DNA of 64,000 nucleotides from Pseudomonas kribbensis (GTDB lineage Bacteria; Pseudomonadota; Gammaproteobacteria; Pseudomonadales; Pseudomonadaceae): NCBI RefSeq assembly GCF_003352185.1, contig NZ_CP029608.1, positions 2,914,001 to 2,978,000 of the forward strand, read 5' to 3'. Shown piece by piece: positions 43,540 to 51,500 of this stretch (position 1 is its first letter; each line of letters starts with the position of its first letter). The notes under the pieces were generated by a model. It saw only the letters and a program-made list of their open reading frames with translations, ran no database searches and was not told where the DNA came from. The position numbers and the translations under genes were made by a program.

Positions 43540-43560
43540 TGCGACGTTGTATGTCGCAGG
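43540..43560. promoter_or_regulatory. Inverted repeat upstream of the exporter operon
   Basis: CTGCGAC (43540-43546) and GTCGCAG (43554-43560) are perfect 7-base arms around 7 bases, about 75 bases before the exporter start. The spacing of a dimeric regulator site makes it an operator candidate. No regulator gene is adjacent. Confidence 0.4.
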
Positions 43561-43638
43561 TTTGCAGGATATTGCCGACGGCGGATTACTTGCTGATGTT
43601 GGCGAAACGTCCGACATTTTGAGGGGGAACATATACGG

Positions 43639-43667
43639 AAAATGCCCACATCCTCGTGGGCATTTTT
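43639..43667 (-). terminator. Terminator of the small lipoprotein gene
   Basis: AAAATGCCCAC (43639-43649) pairs with GTGGGCATTTT (43656-43666). On the minus strand the stem ends in a TTTT run, as for a Rho-independent terminator, about 65 bases after the lipoprotein stop. Confidence 0.85.
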
Positions 43668-43731
43668 CACAGGCATTCAATCAAATGTTGCATTTGAAGA
43701 GACGATTGTCAGTGCTCTTGCGATGTCGGAT

Positions 43732-43869
43732 TTACCGATGTTGGTAGTAACCAGGGCCTCCGCCGTAATAGCGATGATCGCCATGCCAGCCGCCGTGGGG
43801 GAAAATGATACAGCCGCTCAGCGTGAGCAGCGCCAGAACTGGAATCAGCCAGGTGATTCGACGCAGCAT
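43732..43869 (-). CDS. Small lipoprotein with Gly/His/Tyr-rich tail
   Basis: 45 residues from ATG at 43869: MLRRITWLIPVLALLTLSGC, then IIFPHGGWHGDHRYYGGGPG and YYQHR. The LSGC lipobox after a hydrophobic stretch marks a lipoprotein with Cys20 as the lipidated residue. The mature part is only 26 residues, rich in Gly, His and Tyr, and may bind metal or the cell surface. GAGG lies about 10 bases before ATG 43869; an in-frame ATG at 43884 has no such site. A terminator follows. It resembles small YxxGGG-type lipoproteins common in pseudomonads, of unknown role. Confidence 0.8.
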   Translation of the reverse strand: MLRRITWLIPVLALLTLSGCIIFPHGGWHGDHRYYGGGPGYYQHR

Positions 43870-44026
43870 TTCAAAAGTCCTCATGGTTAACGCCGTATGG
43901 AGTCAAAACTCTTCATCGGCTGTAACATGTGACCTCGTTTGCAGCGGCGCATCCCCGTGACACGGTATGCCCATGGCATGAAAGCCGATACAAACCCGAT
44001 ACATTTCAAAGTTTCAGGAATTCGCA

Positions 44027-44215
44027 ATGACTCAGTCGCAACGTTTGAAGTACTCGATTCTGATCGCCCTTACCGTACTGGCGATCATGTTCGGCCTGTC
44101 CTGGTTGCAGAATGCCGGGATGATCAGCCAAAAAGTGTTCCAGTACATCGCCATTGGCGTGGCGGTGGTCGTGGTGGTGATCAACGGTGTGATGCGCCGC
44201 AAGGTCAAACCCTGA
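44027..44215 (+). CDS. Small inner membrane protein
   Basis: 62 residues with two hydrophobic helices, LIALTVLAIMFGLSWL (12-27) and YIAIGVAVVVVVINGVM (40-56), separated by QNAGMISQKVF and ending with the basic RRKVKP. It is probably an inner-membrane hairpin with both ends in the cytoplasm. I do not know a function. It converges on the winged-helix regulator gene. Confidence 0.7.
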   Translation: MTQSQRLKYSILIALTVLAIMFGLSWLQNAGMISQKVFQYIAIGVAVVVVVINGVMRRKVKP

Positions 44216-44233
44216 CGGCGCTCGAGAAGGGAA

Positions 44234-44611
44234 TCAATCGCTGTTGAGGACGGCGGCAGCCTGTGGATGCAGGCTGTAGCTCTTGTCGGCGTTGAAGGTG
44301 ATCACACCTTCGGCGCACAAGCGCTTCAAGACTTCGCGCACGCTGAGAAAGGACAGCGGAATGCCCAGTTCCAGCAATTGGCTGTGGACACCGCGCACAC
44401 CCAGGCTGCGCTCGCTTTCGGCGGCGACCAGCAGGGCATCGATGACTTTCAGGCGAATCAGGCTGGTGCGCAGGCCGAAGCTCTTGAGCAGCAGGCGAAT
44501 ACGTTCATTGCCGTGGCGTTCGACTCGTGGTCCGAATACGCCGGCGTGCGAACCCATGGAAGCTCCTTGTGGTGCCTGGCTACCGTCCGATGGTAGTTGC
44601 GGGATGTACAT
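44234..44611 (-). CDS. Winged-helix regulator, Fur-like in outline
   Basis: 125 residues from ATG at 44611 (MYIPQLPSDG); upstream in-frame codons lack support. After a loose N terminus of about 40 residues, NERIRLLLKSFGLRTSLIRL starts a winged helix (VIDALLVAA, VRGVHSQLLELGIPLSFLSV, REVLKRLCAEGVITFNAD) with a geometry like the N-terminal DNA-binding domain of Fur proteins. The His/Cys metal-binding dimerisation domain of Fur is missing. It is probably a transcription regulator of neighbouring or unlinked genes. An inverted repeat upstream may be its own operator. Confidence 0.75.
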   Translation of the reverse strand: MYIPQLPSDGSQAPQGASMGSHAGVFGPRVERHGNERIRLLLKSFGLRTSLIRLKVIDALLVAAESERSLGVRGVHSQLLELGIPLSFLSVREVLKRLCAEGVITFNADKSYSLHPQAAAVLNSD

Positions 44612-44681
44612 GCGATTTCTCCTTTTCAGAGCCTGATCAGGAAGGGTTATGGGTGCTCTCTCTAAACAAGACGTATCAGCC

Positions 44682-44719
44682 CGACAAATCATGAAGCGAA
44701 AAATGTAGAAAATTTGTCG
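44682..44719. promoter_or_regulatory. Inverted repeat CGACAAAT...ATTTGTCG
   Basis: Perfect 8-base arms at 44682-44689 and 44712-44719, separated by 22 bases. It lies between the divergent winged-helix regulator and pvdQ, about 70 bases before the regulator start. It is a candidate operator for autoregulation. Confidence 0.4.
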
Positions 44720-44770
44720 ATGATTCGTCTTTTCTCCGTGATCCGGGCTTTAAACGGTCTGGTAATCCCC

Positions 44771-44794
44771 TAAATTTTTTTTCATCGGTTTCGT
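44771..44794 (+). promoter_or_regulatory. PvdS (iron-starvation) promoter box
   Basis: TAAAT at 44771-44775, then 16 bases, then CGT at 44792-44794. This matches the TAAAT-N16/17-CGT consensus read by the pyoverdine sigma factor PvdS. It lies about 115 bases before the pvdQ start and shows that pvdQ is switched on by iron starvation. Confidence 0.88.
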
Positions 44795-44909
44795 TTCCCG
44801 GTCAGGCTCATTGCGCGTGGACGCGTGGGTGATTTCAGGGCGGGGCTGCTACGCATGGCTTTTCGATCACGGCGCGCTCCGCTCTCAGGCATTTCGATCA
44901 GGAGCGAAC

Positions 44910-47252
44910 GTGATTATTTCCAGGCAGTTAACCGGGCTGACCCTTGCCGGCATGTTTCTCGGGCTGAGCCTGTCGGCGCAGGCGTTCAGTCCTTCCACCC
45001 AGGCCGGAGCCGACATTCGTCGCACGGGATTTGGCGTGCCGCATATCCGCGCCGAAAACGAACGCGGCCTCGGATTCGGCATCGGTTATGCCTATGCGCA
45101 AGACAATCTGTGCCTGCTGGCTAACGAGGTCGTCACGGTCAATGGTGAGCGGTCGCGCTACTTCGGGCCCGATCAGTTGACGGTCGAAGAGCGTGAGAAC
45201 CGCGTCAGTGATGTGTTCTTTCAATGGCTCAATACCCCTCAAGCAGTCAGCGCCTTCTGGCAGGCGCAGCCGGTCGAAGTGCGTGATCTGGTGGAGGGTT
45301 ATGCCGCCGGCTACAACCGCTATCTGGCCGAGCGTCGCCAGCAAGGGCTGCCGCAACAGTGCCAGGGCGAATGGGTGCGTGATATTGCGGCCGAGGATCT
45401 GGTGAAGTTGACGCGCCGGTTACTGGTCGAGGGCGGCGTCGGTCAGTTCGCCGAGGCACTGGCCGGGGCCACACCGCCGCAAGCCACTGCACAAAATCCA
45501 AGCCACGCCCGCGCCTATGACCTGGCCGCCACGCGCCTGCAACGTTTCGCCCTGGACCGCGGCAGTAACGCGGTGGCCGTGGGCAGCGAACGTTCCTTCA
45601 ACGGCCGTGGAATGTTGCTGGCGAACCCGCATTTTCCGTGGGTTGGTGGCATGCGGTTCTATCAGATGCATCTGACCATTCCCGGCAAACTGGATGTGAT
45701 GGGCGCGGCGCTGCCGGGGCTGCCGATGATCAATATCGGTTTCAACCAGCACCTGGCCTGGACCCACACCGTTGACTCTTCCAAACACTTCACCCTGTAT
45801 CGCCTGCAACTCGATCCGAAGGACCCGACCCGCTACCTGCTCGATGGCAAATCGTTGCCGCTGAACAAGCAGACGGTGACGGTGCAGGTCAAACAGGCGG
45901 ACGGGCAGGTGACGCCGGTATCGCGCGATATCTACAGTTCGCAGTTCGGCCCGATCGTGCAGTGGCCGGGCAAGCTCGACTGGGACAACCAGTACGCCTA
46001 CAGCCTGCGCGATGCCAACCTCGACAATGATCGTGTGCTGACGCAGTGGTATGCGATGAACCGCGCCGTCAACCTCAAGGACCTGCAGGATTCGGTGCAC
46101 AAGATCCAGGGCATTCCGTGGGTCAATACCCTGGCGGTGGATGACCAGGGGCAGACGCTGTATATGAACCTGTCGGTGGTGCCGAACGTCAGTGCCGACA
46201 AACTGGCCAAGTGCAGCGACCCGCGTATCGGCCTGCAAATGATCGTCCTCGACGGTTCCAACAGCGCCTGTGCCTGGGACATCGATCCGCAAGCGGCGCA
46301 GCAAGGCATTTACGCGTCGAGCCAATTGCCGCAATTGCTGCGCAAGGATTTCGTCCAGCACTCCAACGATTCGGCCTGGCTGGCCAACCCGGCGCAACCG
46401 CTGACCGGTTTCTCGCCGCTGATCAGTCAGGAAGGCCAGCCACTGGGGCTGCGCTCGCGTTTTGCGCTGGATCGTCTGGCGACCCTGAGCAAAAAAGGTT
46501 CGGTGTCGGTGCAGGACCTGCAACACATGGTGATGGATGATCAGGTGTTTCTGGCCGCTCAGGTGCTGCCGGATCTGCTGAAATTCTGCGCCTCGCAAAC
46601 CAGCGCCGAGGCCGCATTGAAATCGGTGTGCAGCAGTCTCAAGGCCTGGGACGGTCGGGCGAACCTGGATTCGGGAATGGGCCTGGTGCATTTCCAGAAC
46701 ATCATGCAAGCCTTGCAGAAATCGCCGGCAATCTGGCGTGTGGCATTCGATCCGAAGGACGCGCAGCACACCCCGCGCGGACTGGCGACTGAAAAAACCG
46801 AAGTGGCCAAGGCGTTGCGCGAAGCGATGCTGGCGTCAGCGGAGTCGGTGGGCAAAATGGGCCTGACCGCACAAACCCGCTGGGGCGATGTCCAGGTGGT
46901 CAGCAGTGGTGGTCAGCAGACGCCGATCCATGGCGGTCCGGGTACGCTGGGGATCTACAACGCAATCCAGAGCGTGCCCCGTGAGGACGGCAAACTCGAA
47001 GTGGTCAGCGGGACGAGTTATCTGCAGGTGGTGACGTTCGACGACAAGGGCCCGCACGCTCAGGGCCTGCTTGCGTTCTCGTTGTCCAGCGATCCGGCGT
47101 CGAAGTACTCGCGGGATCAGACCGAAGCCTTCTCGAAGAAACAGTGGAGTGCACTGCCTTTCACCGAACAGCAGATCAAGGCCGATCCGCAGTATCAGGT
47201 GCAAAGCGTGCGTGAAGAACTGGATAAGGCAGGAAAGGTAGCAGCGCAGTAA
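44910..47252 (+). CDS. pvdQ: Pyoverdine maturation acylase PvdQ
   Basis: 780 residues from GTG at 44910, preceded by AGGAG and starting a signal peptide ([20 protein letters not shown], cleavage near AQA-FS); a TTG 99 bases upstream is less likely. PvdQ is a periplasmic Ntn hydrolase that removes the fatty acyl chain from the pyoverdine precursor and can also cleave long-chain acyl-homoserine lactones. The autoproteolysis site is in [14 protein letters not shown], with Ser219 as the new N-terminal nucleophile. Further family blocks are [44 protein letters not shown] and [12 protein letters not shown]. The PvdS box upstream confirms its place in pyoverdine biosynthesis. Confidence 0.95.
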   Translation: MIISRQLTGLTLAGMFLGLSLSAQAFSPSTQAGADIRRTGFGVPHIRAENERGLGFGIGYAYAQDNLCLLANEVVTVNGERSRYFGPDQLTVEERENRVSDVFFQWLNTPQAVSAFWQAQPVEVRDLVEGYAAGYNRYLAERRQQGLPQQCQGEWVRDIAAEDLVKLTRRLLVEGGVGQFAEALAGATPPQATAQNPSHARAYDLAATRLQRFALDRGSNAVAVGSERSFNGRGMLLANPHFPWVGGMRFYQMHLTIPGKLDVMGAALPGLPMINIGFNQHLAWTHTVDSSKHFTLYRLQLDPKDPTRYLLDGKSLPLNKQTVTVQVKQADGQVTPVSRDIYSSQFGPIVQWPGKLDWDNQYAYSLRDANLDNDRVLTQWYAMNRAVNLKDLQDSVHKIQGIPWVNTLAVDDQGQTLYMNLSVVPNVSADKLAKCSDPRIGLQMIVLDGSNSACAWDIDPQAAQQGIYASSQLPQLLRKDFVQHSNDSAWLANPAQPLTGFSPLISQEGQPLGLRSRFALDRLATLSKKGSVSVQDLQHMVMDDQVFLAAQVLPDLLKFCASQTSAEAALKSVCSSLKAWDGRANLDSGMGLVHFQNIMQALQKSPAIWRVAFDPKDAQHTPRGLATEKTEVAKALREAMLASAESVGKMGLTAQTRWGDVQVVSSGGQQTPIHGGPGTLGIYNAIQSVPREDGKLEVVSGTSYLQVVTFDDKGPHAQGLLAFSLSSDPASKYSRDQTEAFSKKQWSALPFTEQQIKADPQYQVQSVREELDKAGKVAAQ

Positions 47253-47279
47253 TCAGTCGTCACGATGTCGCAACAAGCA

Positions 47280-47318
47280 CTGAAGGCCGCTCCCGCAAAG
47301 GGGCGGCCTTCAGCTTTT
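47280..47318. terminator. Bidirectional terminator after pvdQ
   Basis: A 14-15 base stem (CTGAAGGCCGCTCCC against GGGGCGGCCTTCAG) is followed by CTTTTT on the plus strand. The right arm contains the stop codon of the converging FecR-type gene. Confidence 0.9.
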
Positions 47319-48311
47319 TGGCGGTTGCTGCGGCATCGGATTGATCACCGGATTGCCGTCCTGGTTGCGGGTGATGAACACTGGCAGGACTTTGGGCATC
47401 GAGCCGGCGAAGCTGTTCAGCTCTTTGATGTTGTAGATGCCGCCGACCCGGATCGACCCCGTGGCGCTATCGGCCAGCATCAGCGGTTTGTCCAGGTAAC
47501 GGTTGATCAGTGGCAGGGCTTCGTTCAACGCCAGATTGTCGAGGATCAGCTTGCCGCTGCGCCAGGCCAGCGAGGTATCGCTGGCGTAGGTCTGGCTGAT
47601 TTGCGGCATGTAGTCGCCGTGCTTGTAGCGAGCCTGCATCGAAGGCCCCAGACGCAGGCCGTCACCGGACAACTGAGTGTTGCTGGTGACCAGCACGGAA
47701 CCCTCGACCAGATTGACCTTCACCTGATCTTCATACATCCAGACGTTGAACCGGGTACCGGTGACGCGAATTCTGCCTTCAGCCGCCTTCACGATGAACG
47801 GGTGGCTCAGGTCGTGGCTGACTTCAAAGAACGCCTCGCCCTTTTTCAGGGTGACGCGGCGCTCGTCCTTGTAATTGCTGAAGGTCAGATCGGTATAGAG
47901 GTTCAGCTCGACCTGGCTGCCATCGCTCAAGGTGACGTGGCGGACGTTGTCGGTGGCCGCGAAATGCTGATAACTGTTGGGTAGCCAGCCAAGGTTCCAT
48001 CCGGTCCAGGCCGCCAGTGGCAGCGCCAGCGCGCAAACGGAGGCGGCTGCCGCATATTGACGCCAGGTCCGGGCCGGTGGGCGGATCGGTACGATTACCG
48101 CTGGCTCCGGGCGCGGCAGGTGCTCGGCGACATCCCAGATTTCCAGCATGGCCTCGTATTCGAACGCGTGCAGCGGGTGCGCGTCGCGCCATTGCTCGAA
48201 TGCCAGCCGTTCCTCGGCGGTGCAATCGACGGCGTGCAGGCGCATGCACCAATGCGCAGCGGCATCGGTGATCGCATCGTATTCGGCTTCGGAAAGGGTG
48301 TTCTGGGTCAT
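47310..48311 (-). CDS. FecR-family anti-sigma factor, FpvR candidate
   Basis: 333 residues. A cytoplasmic N-terminal DUF4880 region (AAHWCMRLHAVDCTAEERLA, WRDAHPLHAFEYEAM) binds the sigma factor. One membrane helix (ASVCALALPLAAWTGWNLGW, about 90-109) follows, then the periplasmic FecR domain (VTLSDGSQVELNLYTDLTF, GEAFFEVSHDLSHPFIVKA, GTRFNVW) and a C-terminal STN-like part (LDNLALNEALPLINRYL, VGGIYNIKELNSF). Such proteins pass a siderophore-uptake signal from a TonB receptor to an ECF sigma factor. No sigma gene is adjacent. Since fpvR lies close to pvdQ in P. aeruginosa, this is probably FpvR, controlling PvdS and FpvI encoded elsewhere. Confidence 0.88.
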   Translation of the reverse strand: MTQNTLSEAEYDAITDAAAHWCMRLHAVDCTAEERLAFEQWRDAHPLHAFEYEAMLEIWDVAEHLPRPEPAVIVPIRPPARTWRQYAAAASVCALALPLAAWTGWNLGWLPNSYQHFAATDNVRHVTLSDGSQVELNLYTDLTFSNYKDERRVTLKKGEAFFEVSHDLSHPFIVKAAEGRIRVTGTRFNVWMYEDQVKVNLVEGSVLVTSNTQLSGDGLRLGPSMQARYKHGDYMPQISQTYASDTSLAWRSGKLILDNLALNEALPLINRYLDKPLMLADSATGSIRVGGIYNIKELNSFAGSMPKVLPVFITRNQDGNPVINPMPQQPPKS

Positions 48312-48490
48312 TGACTCGTCCTGATTTGCTGCATTCTAACCTTGACGGGAAGGCGACGAGAACCGGGGTCATGGCGATTTCCCATCAATGAGGCGCTGCT
48401 TCCTCCGTCATACCCCTGAAACACGGGATGTATTGAGCACAGTATTCACGATGCAGAGTGAAAAAATGATCAAAAGCGCACTGTTCGCAA

Positions 48491-48519
48491 TTGCGCGCGG
48501 GCGCCGAGCCCGCGCGCAA
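48491..48519. terminator. Very GC-rich hairpin after the toxin-like gene
   Basis: TTGCGCGCGGGC (48491-48502) pairs perfectly with GCCCGCGCGCAA (48508-48519), just beyond the stop of the minus-strand toxin-like gene. There is no U run directly after it, but it may stop or protect the transcript. Confidence 0.6.
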
Positions 48520-48525
48520 CGTGCG

Positions 48526-51500
48526 TCAAGGGGACTGAACCGGATCGAGCTGGCGGCCGATCTCGCAGATCAGGCGAGCGATGGAGTCGGCGTTGCGCAG
48601 GATGACGTCGATACGCACGTCCGGTGAGTGTTGATCGAGAAAGGCATTGCGCGCTTCCTGCATGTTTTTACTGCCGGTCAGTTTAAGAATTTCCTCGCCG
48701 ATGACCTGCATCTCCGGGACGCTGGTGATGTCGACCCAGGACTTGAGGGTCGTATTCCATTCCGCGAACAGTTGTGCCCGTGGGGTGCTCAGCGACAATG
48801 CAGAGGTCTGATCGAACTCCAGTTCCTGAAGCAACAGGGCGCCGGAAGCGGTGATGGTCGAGATCAAATCGCTGAACGGCTCCCGGGCCCTCACCGAAGC
48901 AATATCCAGCGCCTTGCTGAACTGATGGGAAAACTCGTGAATCAACGTCGAGGCCTGAGCATGGCCATCGACATCGAACGGCGCCAGCAGATGGCTCTTG
49001 AACTGATCCAGTTGCTGGTTGAAAAAATGCTCGGTGAAATGCACCAGTTTTTTCTCGTCACCGTCCAGTACGAACGCAATCACATCGTGCATGAACCGGT
49101 TCGAACCCACGATAAATCTATCGGTATCCAGCAATTCATCGGCCGGATCCACCAGTGCCCGACAGATCGGCAGGATCGTCGTGCTGATCTTGGCAAGTGT
49201 TGCTGTAGTGACGGTTGGCACATCAAAAAAACGTTCAATGAATCGGCTCACCCGGGGATTGTCGGTGCCGTGGCTGAGCGGTGTCAGATTATGCAGGCAG
49301 TAAAAGGCATAGCGTCGGGCGAGGTCGATGGCGTGCACCAGCATTCGGGCCTTGTCCGGGTATTTGCGGCGAATTTCATCCATCCCGCGAGCCTCGATGT
49401 TCAACATCGTGCGCCGCAGTCGGGAGATGGTATTGCGCTCGGCCATTTTCCTGAATGCCTGGCCGTAGTGAACCGTCTGGTGAGCCGGCACCTGCACCAT
49501 GGCCAGGCCGCTTTTCTGAAAAAGGGGGCCGTGTTTTCCCGCGCCGCTCAGTTGCCAGTACGCGTCGTGCCGGGTGACCTGGTAAACCTTGCCGTTGATG
49601 GCTGCGTAATCGCGATTGGTGCTGGATTGGCTGTAGGCTCCCGTTGTCGAGCCGTACGCCAGATCCTTGAGCGCAACGTGGGTGGCTTCGAATGATTGCA
49701 TCAAGGTGCGTATTGGCGAAGTCGGCTCGACTTCACCGATATCGGGCGACGCGGCTTCTCGGGTTTGTTGCCCGGCAGTTGCGGCATCGGTCGAGATCTC
49801 CGGCAGCAACGCCATCTGCACCATTTGCACGCCGCCGGCAATAAACGACTGCATGACCCGTTTCCAGTGATGGTCCTGCAAGGCTTCGGCCGAATCTTTG
49901 AATTCGTCGTAGGCGCGCCAGAGAAAGGGCACAAAGGCCAGTTTGCCTTGCAACGTTGTCGCGACCTGCCTGATGCCATGGCTGAACAGGGTCTTGACGT
50001 TTTCCCAATCGGACTGTGCTTCGCGTTCGGTCTGCGATTCGAGCTGCTGCTGCAGGAGCTTGAGGTTGTCGTTATACAGCTGCTCCAGCAGGTTGCCTTC
50101 GATGGGGTGACTGGCCAGGGTCATTTCGCTGGTCTGGCCCGCCGTGGCTGTCAGCAGGCTGCGAAAAACCGCCTGCCGGCCGGCGGGCAGGCGCCGAAGC
50201 AACAGGTTCTGCAGAGGCCCCGGCGTATTCAGGGCTGCGATCAGTTCCTCCTCGTTCCTGAATTCGTGAAACAGCGGTTCGGCATACGGTGCGTACAACA
50301 CCAGAGGCCCGTCGTGCCGCTGACCCGGAGCAAAGACGTAAAGTCCCAACGCAGTTTCTGCGCTGGCACCGATTGTCTTGACCAGTGCCAGCGGGCTCAC
50401 GACGACATGGGCGCCGGGCACGGTGGCGCGAGCATAGCCATCAGGCATGTCCAGTGCCTGGCAGACCTGGGTGTAAGCGGCAGTCGACAAATGCTGCTGA
50501 AGTTTCAATGCGTGGGCATGCTGCATCAATTGCCAGGGCACCTGGTGGAAAAAGCGTTGCTTGCGTTCACGACCTTCAAGCGTGTCCGTCGAGAGTGCCG
50601 CCGCTACCTTGTGTCCATAGGTCGTCGGGATCTCCAGCGACAGCAGCAGTTGATCGACCGCTCTGCGATCCAATCCGGGAGGCAGCGATTCGGTGGTTTT
50701 CGATACCACCCTGTAACCTGTGCCCTGGAGTACGTTGACGTGATTGAGGGCAAATTCGACCAGGTCGCGTGGCGGGCCGGCCAGCGCCAGATTGGGGATG
50801 ATTTCGATCTGTCGGGGATCGAGATGCTCGCTCGGAAAGCGCAGGGCGAGCGAGGTTTTCAGTGCGTGTTCGACATGCTCGACCAGCGGTGTGACGTTTG
50901 TCAGATAGTCCTTGTCGTCGACGACATTGCGGTTCCAGCGTTCAAGCAGTTCGACGTGTCGCTTCTGATCCATGACCGGTGCCATGCTGAGCCAGGCAGG
51001 AAATGTCTGTTGGTTCTCGATGGCCCGGGCATGCTCACTCGCCAGGCGCAGGTTGGTCTGGGGTGGCATCCCGCGCAGCGCTGACAAGGCTTTTTCCCGT
51101 TTCGTGCTGTCCTGCAGGCGCTGACGTACTTGCTCGCATCGCGACAGATAGTGCTCGACGGCCGACTGAATACGGTCTTGCAACACGTTGCCATGAAGGG
51201 TACGCAACCGCCCGAGGGTATAACGCTGATGAGGCTGGTACTGCTCGGGAAGGATATTCTCCAGCACGGACAGGCTTTGAACGTTGTCGAGCAGCCGCCG
51301 GTCCAGCGCCTGTCGGGCATTGGCGATGCTGTCGAACGCCTCCAGCCCCAGTGCCGGCGTCCACAAAACGGCACGTCCCGAGTGATGGGCGTCGAGGCCG
51401 CCGCGTTCGGTCATGAAGACGCAATGGGCCAGGGGCCAGACGGTCTTGCCGTCGGGCGTCTCGAGGGTGAGGGCAAAGGCATCGGGCCGGAAACCTCCAA

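Noticed and set aside
45420..46769. 449-residue minus-strand frame inside pvdQ
   Set aside because: pvdQ is certain from its motifs; the antisense frame shows only Arg/His/Gln-rich shadow sequence.
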